The position numbers and the translations under genes are program-made. A DNA stretch of 64,000 nucleotides. Source: Sporocytophaga myxococcoides. Its GTDB lineage: Bacteria; Bacteroidota; Bacteroidia; Cytophagales; Cytophagaceae. The notes below the pieces were generated by a model. That model worked only from the letters and a program-made list of their open reading frames with translations, was not told the origin of the DNA and did no database searches. Shown here piece by piece: positions 9,094-18,776 of this stretch (the first letter of the stretch is position 1; each line of letters begins with the position of its first letter). The stretch lies in contig NZ_BBLT01000004.1 of the NCBI RefSeq assembly GCF_000775915.1, positions 1-64,000 of the forward strand. The letters run 5' to 3'.

Positions 9094-9558
9094 TTAATAA
9101 CGATCTCTTTCAAGCTCTCTTCTAACATCTTTTGCCTTAATATCTTCCCGCTTGTCATAAAGTTTTTTTCCTTTACCTAAGGCTATTTCCAATTTGGCAA
9201 ACCCTCTGTCATTTACAAACAAACGGACCGGAATAATAGTGAGCCCTTTTTCATCTCCTTTTATAAGCAGTTTTCTTAGTTCTTTTTTGTTGAGCAACAG
9301 TTTTCTATCTCTCAATGGTTCATGATTATAATAACTTCCTTCTGTATAAATCGAGATATGCATATTCTTGACATACAATTCATTCCCTTTAAAAAAACAA
9401 AAGGCATCCTGAAAATTTACTTTCCCCTGGCGAATGGCTTTGATTTCTGTGCCTTTAAGAACCATTCCTGCGGTAAAATTTTCAAGAAACTGGAATTCAA
9501 ATCCTGCCTTTTTATTTCTGATATTGATATCTGATGATATTTTTTCCTTTGCTGCCAT
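9094..9558 (-). CDS. smpB: SsrA-binding protein SmpB
   Basis: SmpB (154 residues) binds tmRNA and brings it to stalled ribosomes for trans-translation. The full family core is present: the opening block with NKKAGFEFQFLENFTAG, the GTEIKAIRQGKVNFQDAF segment and the basic C-terminal tail ending RRELERDRY, which enters the mRNA channel. The start codon lies 3 bases after the tsaD stop, so tsaD and smpB are co-transcribed. tmRNA itself is not in this window. Confidence 0.97.
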   Translation of the reverse strand: MAAKEKISSDINIRNKKAGFEFQFLENFTAGMVLKGTEIKAIRQGKVNFQDAFCFFKGNELYVKNMHISIYTEGSYYNHEPLRDRKLLLNKKELRKLLIKGDEKGLTIIPVRLFVNDRGFAKLEIALGKGKKLYDKREDIKAKDVRRELERDRY

Positions 9559-9561
9559 TTT

Positions 9562-10566
9562 TTAAAAATTCATTCTTGGATCAGGTACTAATGCCTGACT
9601 ACTAAAATCTCCTTTAACATATTTAAAATGTGCTGCCATTGCAATCATTGCAGCATTATCTGTGCAATACTGAAAATCAGGAACGTAAACTTTCCATCCT
9701 TGAGTATTAGCCTCCATTTCAAGCACTTTCCTTAATCCTTTATTAGCTGACACTCCACCAGCAATGGCCACTTCCCTGATTCCTGTTTCCTGAACTGCTT
9801 TTCTGAGTTTTCTCATAAGAATATCAATTAGAGTATATTGAATACTTGCACAGATATTATTAAGATTTTTAGCAATAAACTGTTCATCCTTCATTGTATT
9901 ATTTTGAAGAAAATAAAGAATTGCAGTTTTTATACCACTAAAAGAAAAATTCAATCCGGGCGTGTCGACTTTTGGAAAGGTATAGGCTTGAGAATTTCCT
10001 TCTTGAGCATATTTATCAATTAAAGGTCCACCCGGATATGGAAGTCCCAATAATTTGGCCGATTTATCAAAAGCTTCTCCTACAGCATCATCTTGAGTTT
10101 CTCCGAGAATCTCCATTTCCAGATGATTTTTAACCAACACTATCTGAGTATGTCCTCCACTCACTGTCAAACAAATAAAAGGAAATTCAGGTTTTGGATC
10201 ATCAATAAAATGAGATAAAATATGCGCTTGCATATGGTTCACTTCAATAAGAGGTACATTAAGCCCCAACGCAAATGACTTTGCAAAAGAAATCCCAACC
10301 AGTAAAGATCCTAAAAGACCTGGGCCTTTAGTAACAGCAACTGCATTTAGCATGGATTTTGTTATATTTGCGTTTAGCAATGCCTGATTGACAACAGGAA
10401 TAATATTTTGTTGGTGAGCTCTTGAGGCAAGTTCAGGGACAATGCCGCCATATTTAATATGCACATCTTGCGTTGCTACAATATTTGAAAGAATTTTACC
10501 GTTGCCAATTACCGAAGCCGCAGTCTCGTCACAAGATGATTCTATTGCTAAAATATAAGGACCCAT
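9562..10566 (-). CDS. tsaD: tRNA N6-adenosine threonylcarbamoyltransferase TsaD
   Basis: TsaD (334 residues) transfers threonylcarbamoyl to A37 of ANN-reading tRNAs, working with TsaB and TsaE. The ASKHA fold signature IESSCDETAASV is at the N-terminus, and the metal-binding His pair is His111 and His115 in NHMQAHI. The blocks SGGHTQIV, GEAFDK, PYPGGP and the C-terminal AGGVSANKGLR and CTDNAAMIA motifs are all intact, and the length is normal. The ATG at 10566 is only nine bases from the start of the divergent tamB-like gene, so the promoter must lie inside the coding sequence of the latter. Confidence 0.97.
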   Translation of the reverse strand: MGPYILAIESSCDETAASVIGNGKILSNIVATQDVHIKYGGIVPELASRAHQQNIIPVVNQALLNANITKSMLNAVAVTKGPGLLGSLLVGISFAKSFALGLNVPLIEVNHMQAHILSHFIDDPKPEFPFICLTVSGGHTQIVLVKNHLEMEILGETQDDAVGEAFDKSAKLLGLPYPGGPLIDKYAQEGNSQAYTFPKVDTPGLNFSFSGIKTAILYFLQNNTMKDEQFIAKNLNNICASIQYTLIDILMRKLRKAVQETGIREVAIAGGVSANKGLRKVLEMEANTQGWKVYVPDFQYCTDNAAMIAMAAHFKYVKGDFSSQALVPDPRMNF

Positions 10567-10575
10567 TTATAAATT

Positions 10576-13500
10576 TTGAATACAAGGCGAAAATACCTGA
10601 TTTTTTTTAAAAGGTTAACAAAAACCATCTCATTTACTGCATTAGGTATTATCCTTTTGCTGATGGGGATGATTTTTGCCATTCGCTCCCCAAAAGTACA
10701 AACTTGGGCTGTTAATAAAGCCTCTTCCTATATTTCAGAAAAATTACATTATCCTATTTCTGTAAAATATGTAGACATTAACTGGTTTGACAAGATTATT
10801 CTGGAAGGTCTGGAAGTAAATGACACTCACAATGGGAAAATGATCTCGGTTGGTTATGCAAAAGTTGATCTGAATTTTCTTAACCTCCTTTATGGTAATG
10901 TAGCCATAGACAAAATAAGCCTGGCAAATGGAAAAGTTGAAGTATTCAGATACAAAGATGGTGGCATCAACATATCCGACTTTGTGGCAGCTATCCAGGA
11001 CCTTTCTGCCTCCTCTGACACTTCTGCAACGCAGTCAGCTCCTTTTGTGATTGAAGCGGTCAATGTTGAGAACATGCTTTTCTCTTATCATGATTTCAGA
11101 AAAGAAAAAATCACCTACGGATACGACTATTATCATTTTGCGCTCACTGATATTTCTGCTGACGCGACCAAACTTAAGTTCTTTAAGGATACTGTCCAGA
11201 TAAATGTACATAGATTAAGCACTAATGACAGGCAAACCAAACTGAATGTTCATCAGCTTACAACCCTCTTTACCTTTACGAAAAGGAACATGGAGTTCAA
11301 AGATCTTTATGCTGAAATTGGTGAAAGTATTGTTAAAGATTATGTCCGTTTCGATTACAACACAATTGATGATCTGGGAGATTTTAATGAACAGATTGTC
11401 ATGACTGGTAATATCAATCAATCAGTAGTAACCAGCAGAAACCTTTCACACTTCGCCCCGGATCTGCAAGGCTATAATGACATTTACACGCTTTCGGGAA
11501 AATTTAAAGGAAAGGTCATCAATTTTTCTGTAAACAATTTTGATCTGCAATTTGGTAACAGAAGCAGAATGAAAGGTAAAACCAAATTTGACGGTTTACC
11601 TGAACTGGAGCAGACTTTTATGGATCTTAATTTTAAAGAAACAGACATTTACGCTGCTGACATACAACAATATGTGGGTGATGATGCTGCCAACTTTCTT
11701 AAAAAACTGGGGAAAATAAAAGGCAGTGGAATATTTACCGGCTTCCTAAACGACTTTGTAGCAAAGGGAAATTTCACAACCGGCCTGGGCGTAGTAGAAT
11801 CGGACATCAATTTAAAGATTCAGGAGAATACGCATCCCAAAGCACATTATAAAGGAAACCTAGTCACAAAGTCTTTCAACCTCGGTAAACTTGTAGGATA
11901 TGAGAATAAAGTTCAATTGCTTGACATGGAAGGAACAATCGAAGGCAAAGGATTCACTTTGGACGATGCAGAAGTTTTTATAAATGGGAAAGTCCACAGG
12001 ATCGGAATAAACAACTACAATTTTAAGAATATCACAACTACTGCAAAGCTAAGTAAGCAGTTTTTTAATGGAGCTGTAGCAATAAAGGACAGCAACATCG
12101 TGCTTTCTGTTAATGGGGAAGTAGATCTAAACAAACATAAAAATCACTTTAATATTCAGGCCAATCTTGAGAAAGCTAATTTGAAAGCAATTAACCTTTC
12201 TTCAATAGAGACTTTTGTGAAAACAGAAGCGTATTTCAATTTCACAGGAATGACATTGGATGAAATATTCGGTAAAGCAATTTTCAGAAATAGCTATCTG
12301 GTTTATAAAAACCGAGAAGTATTTCTTGATTCTATGCAAATAATAAGCTCAAAAACAGATAGCATAAGGAATTTCTCTGTAAAATCAGACCTTGCAACTA
12401 TACAGGCTGAAGGTAATTTTAACTTTACCACACTAGCTTCAAACATTGAAACTTTATGGAATGAATATGAAATGACTGCCAGGAATAAAAGGAGTGAACT
12501 TGATAAATATTATGCCAACAAGAAGAAAACTTTTGACCAATACCGGCTTGATTTTAAAATCAACCTAATAGATATCAATGCTATTTTAGCGATATACCTT
12601 CCCAAGCTCTATCTTTCTCCTGGTGTTAATATTGAAGGAGATTTCACATCAGGGTATTCAAGTACCCTCAACCTTTATACAAAGGTTGATACTTTGTATT
12701 ACAATGAATATGAGTTATTAAAAACAGAAGCACAAATCTCCGCTTCCAAGCTTTCAGACAGCAGCCATGTGCTCGCTATGTTCTTTGTAAAATCAGATGA
12801 GCAAATTCTTAAATCTTTTACTCCAACCAAAAATCTTCAGATTGAAGGCATCTGGAACGGAACCCGAGTAAACTTCACTTCACAGATAGCACAAAAAGGA
12901 AGCAGTAACTCTGCTAAGCTATCAGGCAATCTTGATTTCAATGAAAACCACAGAGTTGTAAATCTTAACGATAATTCTTCCCTGAATCTTCTGAATAAGA
13001 GATGGAAGATTCATCCATCCAACTCTATTACTTTCAATTCTGAAAAAATCCTATTTGAAAATTTTACTGTTTCCAACAACAAACAAACAGTAAGTCTGGA
13101 CGGTACATTATCAGAGGTTTCTTCTGACGAGGCTTTTCTCAAAGTAATTGACTTTCAGCTAGAGACCATAAACCCGTTATTGACAGACGTTTCATTAAAA
13201 GGTGTCCTTACAGGATCAGTGAATATTCATGATATATTCAACAACCCTAACCTAGGAAGCAGTTTATTTATCAATGATTTACATGTAAACAATTTTTTAG
13301 TAGGTAACATTATCGGTACATCTTCATGGAATACTGAAAAAAGTGTTCTGGACCTTGATGTAGAAGTCGAGCGGTTGAGCAACATTATAATTAATGTAAA
13401 AGGTAATATTCAACCAGGTAAAAACGGTAAAAGTGAAAACCTTAACCTCATTGCTGAATTAGACAAAGCGGATCTGGATCTACTTAATCCTATATTCAAG

Positions 13501-15198
13501 GGCGTATTATCTGAAGTTTCGGGCAAAATAACAGGAAATTTCACCATTGGAGGCTCTCTGAAAAACATTGTGCTGAAAGGTAATGGGAATGTTCAGAGTG
13601 GCAAATTCAAAGTAGATTACCTTGGCACAACTTATTATTTCTCTGACAATATTTATTTCGACGAAAACCTGATAGGATTCAAGAGGTTAAAGCTCAAAGA
13701 TTCAGAAGGGAATAATGCTGTTTTAGATGGTGGTATTTTTCATGATAACTTCAGAAAATTTGTAGTAAACCTAAAAGGCTATCTCGATAAGGTTTGCGTT
13801 TTGAACACTACAGAAAAAGACAATGAGTTATTCTATGGAAAGGCGATAGTAAGCGGAAATCTGGAGATTTTGGGTGCTTTTTCGGATTTGAAAATAACAG
13901 CCAATGCCAGATCCCAGAAAGGTACAAACATACATATTCCTCTGACAGAATACTCTACAGTTGAAGAACAAAGTTATATCACTTTTACAACTTCCAAAAG
14001 TAAAGCTGCCATTACCAAAGAAACTGTTGACTTATCAGGAATAACACTTGACTTTAACTTTGACGTAACAACTGATGCGAATATTGAAATCATTTTTGAT
14101 AAAAAAGCTGGTGATAAACTCAGAGGAAATGGTTCCGGAAATATAAAAATGAGCATTGATACCCGTGGCGATTTCAATATGTTTGGAAATTATCGAATAG
14201 AAAAAGGTACTTACAATTTCTCACTAGCAAACATTATCAGCAAAGAGTTTACCTTGCTCCCCAATAGCAGGATCTCCTGGACAGGAGACCCTTATAAAGG
14301 GTTACTTGATATCAAGGCCGCCTATAGACAAAACGTTTCCCTTGCCCCTCTAATTGATACAGGAAGAGTAAGAAAAAATCCAGAATTAAAAAACCGATAC
14401 CCTGTAGATGTACTAATGGGAATTGAAGGAGATTTAATGTCTCCACGTATCAATCTAGATATTGATATCCTTAAGTCTGACCCAAATATGGTGGAAGATG
14501 TTATCGAATTTGAATCCAAAATTAAAACCAACGAACAGGAATTAAATAAACAGGTATTCAGCTTACTTATCCTGAAAAGTTTCTCCGCTCAGGACGGATC
14601 TTTTAATGGTATTGGAGGATCCAGCGGTAATCTGAGCGAACTTCTCTCTAATCAGCTAAGCAGCTGGCTATCTCAACTTGATAAAAACCTTCAGGTGGAT
14701 ATAGACCTTAATGCAATGAACACCTTTATGTTACGATTCAGTTATACGATGCTGGAAGGTCGACTAAGAATATCCCGTGACGGAAGTTATCAAAACACCA
14801 ATAGCAGCAATCAGAATAACTTTTCAAGTATTGCAGGAGAGTGGACTATTGAGTACCTTCTTAGTCAGGACGGAAGGCTAAGACTTAAGCTATACAATAA
14901 GAATAATAATAACGCACTCTTAAACTCAGTTGCCACTAACAATATCAACAATACCTCTGCAGGCTTCAGCATTATGCACACACAGGGATTTAATAATCTG
15001 AAAGAACTTTTCGGAAAAAAAGAAAAACCAAAGAGAGACACCATAATTTTTGATATGGGGGAAGGAAGAAAAATATTCGAAGAGCTGGCTGAGGAGAAAA
15101 AAAGAGAACAGGAAGAAGAAGAGAAGAAAAGCAATAATACGATTAATAATACTACTATCACTCCTCATAGGGAAGAAGACGAAGCTGAAGCTAAATAA
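10576..15198 (+). CDS. TamB-like translocation/assembly module protein (DUF490)
   Basis: A 1540-residue protein with one N-terminal transmembrane helix (about 15-38) and then a very long run of AsmA/TamB-type beta repeats that form a hydrophobic groove between the two membranes. The TamB (DUF490) domain occupies roughly the last 450 residues, before a charged Glu/Lys-rich tail. TamB-like proteins move phospholipids or help insert outer-membrane proteins. The start chosen is TTG at 10576, because a TAA stop in the same frame at 10570 blocks longer versions and the next ATG lies inside the membrane helix. It is divergent from tsaD and followed directly by a DUF2279 gene, an arrangement that suggests one plus-strand operon of three genes. 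Confidence 0.9.
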   Translation: MNTRRKYLIFFKRLTKTISFTALGIILLLMGMIFAIRSPKVQTWAVNKASSYISEKLHYPISVKYVDINWFDKIILEGLEVNDTHNGKMISVGYAKVDLNFLNLLYGNVAIDKISLANGKVEVFRYKDGGINISDFVAAIQDLSASSDTSATQSAPFVIEAVNVENMLFSYHDFRKEKITYGYDYYHFALTDISADATKLKFFKDTVQINVHRLSTNDRQTKLNVHQLTTLFTFTKRNMEFKDLYAEIGESIVKDYVRFDYNTIDDLGDFNEQIVMTGNINQSVVTSRNLSHFAPDLQGYNDIYTLSGKFKGKVINFSVNNFDLQFGNRSRMKGKTKFDGLPELEQTFMDLNFKETDIYAADIQQYVGDDAANFLKKLGKIKGSGIFTGFLNDFVAKGNFTTGLGVVESDINLKIQENTHPKAHYKGNLVTKSFNLGKLVGYENKVQLLDMEGTIEGKGFTLDDAEVFINGKVHRIGINNYNFKNITTTAKLSKQFFNGAVAIKDSNIVLSVNGEVDLNKHKNHFNIQANLEKANLKAINLSSIETFVKTEAYFNFTGMTLDEIFGKAIFRNSYLVYKNREVFLDSMQIISSKTDSIRNFSVKSDLATIQAEGNFNFTTLASNIETLWNEYEMTARNKRSELDKYYANKKKTFDQYRLDFKINLIDINAILAIYLPKLYLSPGVNIEGDFTSGYSSTLNLYTKVDTLYYNEYELLKTEAQISASKLSDSSHVLAMFFVKSDEQILKSFTPTKNLQIEGIWNGTRVNFTSQIAQKGSSNSAKLSGNLDFNENHRVVNLNDNSSLNLLNKRWKIHPSNSITFNSEKILFENFTVSNNKQTVSLDGTLSEVSSDEAFLKVIDFQLETINPLLTDVSLKGVLTGSVNIHDIFNNPNLGSSLFINDLHVNNFLVGNIIGTSSWNTEKSVLDLDVEVERLSNIIINVKGNIQPGKNGKSENLNLIAELDKADLDLLNPIFKGVLSEVSGKITGNFTIGGSLKNIVLKGNGNVQSGKFKVDYLGTTYYFSDNIYFDENLIGFKRLKLKDSEGNNAVLDGGIFHDNFRKFVVNLKGYLDKVCVLNTTEKDNELFYGKAIVSGNLEILGAFSDLKITANARSQKGTNIHIPLTEYSTVEEQSYITFTTSKSKAAITKETVDLSGITLDFNFDVTTDANIEIIFDKKAGDKLRGNGSGNIKMSIDTRGDFNMFGNYRIEKGTYNFSLANIISKEFTLLPNSRISWTGDPYKGLLDIKAAYRQNVSLAPLIDTGRVRKNPELKNRYPVDVLMGIEGDLMSPRINLDIDILKSDPNMVEDVIEFESKIKTNEQELNKQVFSLLILKSFSAQDGSFNGIGGSSGNLSELLSNQLSSWLSQLDKNLQVDIDLNAMNTFMLRFSYTMLEGRLRISRDGSYQNTNSSNQNNFSSIAGEWTIEYLLSQDGRLRLKLYNKNNNNALLNSVATNNINNTSAGFSIMHTQGFNNLKELFGKKEKPKRDTIIFDMGEGRKIFEELAEEKKREQEEEEKKSNNTINNTTITPHREEDEAEAK

Positions 15199-16083
15199 AT
15201 GAGAATCTTTATTTTATTTTTTATCTCATTAATAAGTTTTGCATCCACGGCCCAGGATACTATCTCTGCAATAAATAAAAAAAGACTTATACCTGTCACC
15301 ACAGGCATTGTAGGATTATATACAGCAAGTATGATTGGTCTAAATGAGCTTTGGTATAAGAATAACCCAAGAAGTTCATTCCACTTTTTTGACGACTCCG
15401 GGGAATGGAAACAGATGGATAAGCTGGGCCATGCTACTACTTCATTTCATGAAAGCCGCTTTGCTGTTGATGTTCTCAAATGGAGCGGAGTACCAAAGAA
15501 AAAGGCTTATATCATAGGAGGTCTGGCAGGATTCGTATTCCAGACTCCTATTGAATTTCTTGATGCTTATTCTTCCGAATATGGCTTTTCTTGGACAGAT
15601 GTTGCCGCCAATGCATCGGGTTCTGCCCTTGTAATCGGGCAATACCTCCTTTGGGACGAGCTTAGAATTCAGCCAAAATTTTCATTTCACAAAACAAAAT
15701 TTGCAAAAGAAAGACCTAACGTTTTGGGAAAATCGCTTAATGAACAATTACTAAAAGACTACAACGGCCAGTCATACTGGTTATCATTTAATATTCATTC
15801 ATTTCTTCCAAATAAAGAAAGTAGATTTCCCCAATGGCTAAATATTTCATTAGGTTATAGTGCTGAAAATATGATTTATGCCCAAGACGTCCAGAACAAG
15901 GCTGCAGGATATGATCCTTACAGACAGTATTTTCTAAGTCTTGACATTGATTTCACTAAAATAAGAACCCGAAGCAAAGTATTGAATTTCATTTTTGATT
16001 ATGGCTTAAACATACTGCATGTTCCTGCTCCGGCTTTGGAATACAGCAGAAAAGGATTTAAATTTCATCCTGTTTACTTTTAA
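15199..16083 (+). CDS. DUF2279 family protein
   Basis: The start ATG follows the tamB-like TAA with no base between, so translation is probably coupled. The 294-residue product has a signal peptide (1-19, ending STAQ) and a hydrophobic YfiM/DUF2279-like core (about 30-150) with the stretch FFDDSGEWKQMDKLGHA and a membrane-embedded glycine-rich segment near IGGLAGFVFQTPIEF. The remainder is beta-rich, suggesting an outer-membrane or periplasmic protein. Its function is unknown; neighbours suggest envelope biogenesis. Confidence 0.8.
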   Translation: MRIFILFFISLISFASTAQDTISAINKKRLIPVTTGIVGLYTASMIGLNELWYKNNPRSSFHFFDDSGEWKQMDKLGHATTSFHESRFAVDVLKWSGVPKKKAYIIGGLAGFVFQTPIEFLDAYSSEYGFSWTDVAANASGSALVIGQYLLWDELRIQPKFSFHKTKFAKERPNVLGKSLNEQLLKDYNGQSYWLSFNIHSFLPNKESRFPQWLNISLGYSAENMIYAQDVQNKAAGYDPYRQYFLSLDIDFTKIRTRSKVLNFIFDYGLNILHVPAPALEYSRKGFKFHPVYF

Positions 16084-16087
16084 AACT

Positions 16088-17014
16088 ATGAAACCAGGAG
16101 ATAAGGTCAGATTTATACATGGGAAAGAAGAAGGAATTGTCAGAAAAATCATCAATTCCAGAGACGTTGAAGTAGAGATCCAGGATGGATTTCTTATTCC
16201 TGCACTAATAAAAGAACTTGTGGTGGTTGCATCAGCAGAAAGCTTTATTGCAGCAGAAGAACCCGGACAGGAAATTGCACCCGAAAGGCTCAAAACGGAC
16301 GGCATTTATCTTGCCTTTGTTCCTTTCAATGATAGAATTTATTCCATTCAGCTTATAAATGAAAGTGACCTTGATATTTCGTTTACCTTCGGCAGCCTGA
16401 CTGATGAAAATTATATAGGTATTAGTACCGGAAACCTGAAAACAAAAGCTCATATCAAAGTTGGAGAAGCATCTGTAAAAGATTTTGATTCCTGGCCATC
16501 ATGGATAACACAATGTCTATATTTTAGTTATGGACGAACTATTTACAAAGAGCCACTGGTAAGAAAACTAAGCATAAAAGCATCAACTTTTTATAAAAAT
16601 AAAAAGCTGATTCCTCTTATAAATGAACAAGGTTATCTGTTTAAAATTGATGATAAACAGACTCCTATAAATAAGGAAAAACTTGTTCAGGAAATGTATT
16701 CTGCTCCTCAGGAAGTAAAAGAATTTTCCAGACCAGCTCCTGAAATAGACCTTCATATAGAAAAACTAACTCCTGATCATTTGAAGTTAAACAACAGCGA
16801 AATGTTGGAAATACAGATCAGGCATTTTCAGAAAAATTTAGATAACGCAATTGCCTCTGGCATGGATGAAATAACGTTTATTCATGGAGTTGGCAACGGA
16901 ATTTTGAAATTAAAAATTCAGGAAATTTTAAGCAGAACCAAAAACATAGTCTATTTCAAAGATGCAAAAAAAGAAAAATTTGGATATGGCGCGACGCTGG
17001 TAAAGATTAACTAA
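16088..17014 (+). CDS. DUF2027 and Smr domain protein
   Basis: A 308-residue cytoplasmic protein. The start is taken at ATG 16088 (MKPGDKVRF), because a longer frame from 16019 overlaps the upstream gene and has no support. The N-terminal part is a DUF2027 region: a KOW-like start (GDKVRFIHGKEEG), then a beta domain. The last 90 residues (about 219-308) are an Smr domain with EIDLHIEKL, the HGVGNG loop and a final GYGATLVKI strand. Smr domains act as nickases or RNA endonucleases, and Smr proteins have been linked to rescue of collided ribosomes; the role here is unknown. The gene follows the DUF2279 gene by four bases, and RNase P RNA lies just downstream. Confidence 0.88.
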   Translation: MKPGDKVRFIHGKEEGIVRKIINSRDVEVEIQDGFLIPALIKELVVVASAESFIAAEEPGQEIAPERLKTDGIYLAFVPFNDRIYSIQLINESDLDISFTFGSLTDENYIGISTGNLKTKAHIKVGEASVKDFDSWPSWITQCLYFSYGRTIYKEPLVRKLSIKASTFYKNKKLIPLINEQGYLFKIDDKQTPINKEKLVQEMYSAPQEVKEFSRPAPEIDLHIEKLTPDHLKLNNSEMLEIQIRHFQKNLDNAIASGMDEITFIHGVGNGILKLKIQEILSRTKNIVYFKDAKKEKFGYGATLVKIN

Positions 17015-17063
17015 AACCAGAAAGCTTTGGGGATTGTAAAATCAGATATACATTTGTAATTGA

Positions 17064-17432
17064 ATGCAAGCCATCTTATCGTTCCGACTTTTGAGTCGGG
17101 AAGGAAAGTCCGGGCAACAGAGAGCACCATACTTCCTAACGGGAAGGCTTTTCATAGTTTTATGAAAGGACAGAAAGTGCCACAGAAAATTACCGCCTTG
17201 CAAAAGGTAAGGGTGAAAAAGTGAGGTAAGAGCTCACTCGTTTTGCAGTGATGTAAAATTGGGGTAAACCTTATGGGTTGAAAGACCAAATAGGTTCCGT
17301 CTACAACAGAGTTGCTCGCTCTGATTCCGGCTAACGGAATGGCGGAATGGGTAGGTCGTTTGATTCCCGATGGCGACTTCGGGACCAGATAAATGATAAG
17401 ACAAGACAGAACCCGGCTTAACGGCTTGCATT
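17064..17432 (+). ncRNA. rnpB: RNase P RNA (class A)
   Basis: The catalytic RNA of RNase P, which removes tRNA 5' leaders. The ends pair as P1 (ATGCAAGCC at 17064-17072 with GGCTTGCAT at 17423-17431). The conserved P4 strands are present: GGAAAGTCCGGGC with the following ACAGAGAG near 17100-17125, and ACAGAACCCGGCTTA near 17406-17420. The internal GGGTGAAAAAGTGAGGTAAGAG block is also typical. The run of eight T after P1 would end transcription. An antisense reading frame of 65 codons within it is spurious. Confidence 0.96.
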
Positions 17433-17471
17433 TTTTTTATTTAATCTTTAAAACCGAACAACGGCACAAAC

Positions 17472-18629
17472 ATGGCTCATATTCTAATAATAGATGACGA
17501 GAGGAGCATCAGAAGCACTCTGAAAGAAATTCTGGAGTTTGAGAAATATCAGGTAGATGAAGCAAAAGACGGGGAAGAAGGTATGGCATTAATTGAAAAA
17601 AATAATTATGACCTGGTACTTTGCGACATTAAAATGCCTAAAATGGATGGCATGGAAGTACTTGAAAAAGCTCTTGAACTCGGGAAAGACACTCAATTTA
17701 TCATGGTATCTGCCCATGGCAGCATTGAAACGGCTGTAGAGGCTACTAAGAAAGGCGCCTTTGATTTCATTCAAAAACCACCGGATCTTAACAGACTGCT
17801 TGTTTCAGTAAGAAATGCACTGGACAAATCAAGCTTGGTAACTGAGACAAAAGTTCTCAAGAAGAAGATCAACAAAACTTTTGACATACTTGGAAAATCT
17901 CCTGCAATTGAAGAAGTAAGAAAAACCATAGAAAAAGTTGCACCTACAGATGCAAGGGTTTTTGTCACAGGACCCAATGGTTCTGGAAAAGAACTTGTGG
18001 CTAAATGGCTTCACGCGAAAAGTAACCGGGCTAATGGTCCGATGGTAGAAGTCAATTGTGCTGCAATTCCTGGAGAACTCATTGAAAGTGAATTATTTGG
18101 ACATGAAAAAGGATCATTTACTTCAGCCATCAAACAAAGAATAGGAAAATTTGAACAGGCAAACGGTGGGACCCTCTTTCTGGACGAAATCGGAGATATG
18201 AGCCTTTCTGCACAGGCAAAGGTTTTGAGAGCCTTACAGGAAAACAAGATCACTAGGGTTGGTGGAGAAAAAGAAATTAAAGTAGATGTAAGGATTGTTG
18301 CCGCTACCAATAAAAACATATTGAAGGAAATTGAAGAGAATCGATTCAGAGAAGATTTATATCATCGTCTGGGAGTTATCCTTATCCAGGTTCCTCCTTT
18401 AAATGAGCGAAGAGAAGATATTCCTCTTCTAATTGAAAAATTTTTAGGAGAAACTGCTGACGAATATAAAACAACGCCCAAAAAAATTGACCCTAAGGCT
18501 GTAGCTTACCTTCAGACTTTAGAATGGCCTGGAAATATCAGAGAACTGAAAAATGTAGTAGAAAGGCTGATAATAATGAGTGATTCCGTTATTTCTCTTG
18601 AAGACGCTCAAAAATATGCTAATAAGTAA
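17472..18629 (+). CDS. NtrC-like response regulator (REC-AAA+) lacking an HTH domain
   Basis: 385 residues: receiver domain (1-118) with Asp8/Asp9, phosphoacceptor Asp52, Ser80 and Lys102; linker; AAA+ sigma54-activator domain (about 138-365) with Walker A GPNGSGKE (167-174), Walker B GGTLFLDEIG (232-241) and arginine-finger region RFREDLYHR. The sigma54-contacting loop, normally GAFTGA, reads GSFTSA (214-219). The protein ends at NVVERLIIMS..., about 20 residues later, so the Fis-type HTH usually found at the end is absent. It could act without binding DNA or in a non-transcriptional role. No histidine kinase is nearby. A strong terminator follows. Confidence 0.9.
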   Translation: MAHILIIDDERSIRSTLKEILEFEKYQVDEAKDGEEGMALIEKNNYDLVLCDIKMPKMDGMEVLEKALELGKDTQFIMVSAHGSIETAVEATKKGAFDFIQKPPDLNRLLVSVRNALDKSSLVTETKVLKKKINKTFDILGKSPAIEEVRKTIEKVAPTDARVFVTGPNGSGKELVAKWLHAKSNRANGPMVEVNCAAIPGELIESELFGHEKGSFTSAIKQRIGKFEQANGGTLFLDEIGDMSLSAQAKVLRALQENKITRVGGEKEIKVDVRIVAATNKNILKEIEENRFREDLYHRLGVILIQVPPLNERREDIPLLIEKFLGETADEYKTTPKKIDPKAVAYLQTLEWPGNIRELKNVVERLIIMSDSVISLEDAQKYANK

Positions 18630-18646
18630 TTTTTTTGAAACTTTTT

Positions 18647-18695
18647 GATAAAAAAAGAAAGCTTCCTTAGTTTAAAGAAGCTTTCTTTTTTTATC
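18647..18695 (+). terminator. Bidirectional terminator
   Basis: A long near-perfect hairpin (GATAAAAAAAGAAAGCTTC... with its complement ending TTTTTTTATC) with a loop around CTTAGTTTA. It serves the regulator gene and possibly the small minus-strand gene at 18777. Confidence 0.85.
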
Positions 18696-18776
18696 AACAA
18701 AACCGAATATTTCTAAATCTTAACTCCGTCGATTTCTTTTACCTTTAAGGACAGAATCACTTTAAAAAAATCCAGA

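Noticed and set aside
14865-15168. Minus-strand frames rich in Leu, Phe and Ser
   Set aside because: They are antisense to the Lys/Glu-rich tail of the tamB-like protein, which produces such false hydrophobic frames.
17234-17431. 65-codon frame antisense to RNase P RNA
   Set aside because: The region is explained by the conserved RNA fold; the peptide has no coding character.
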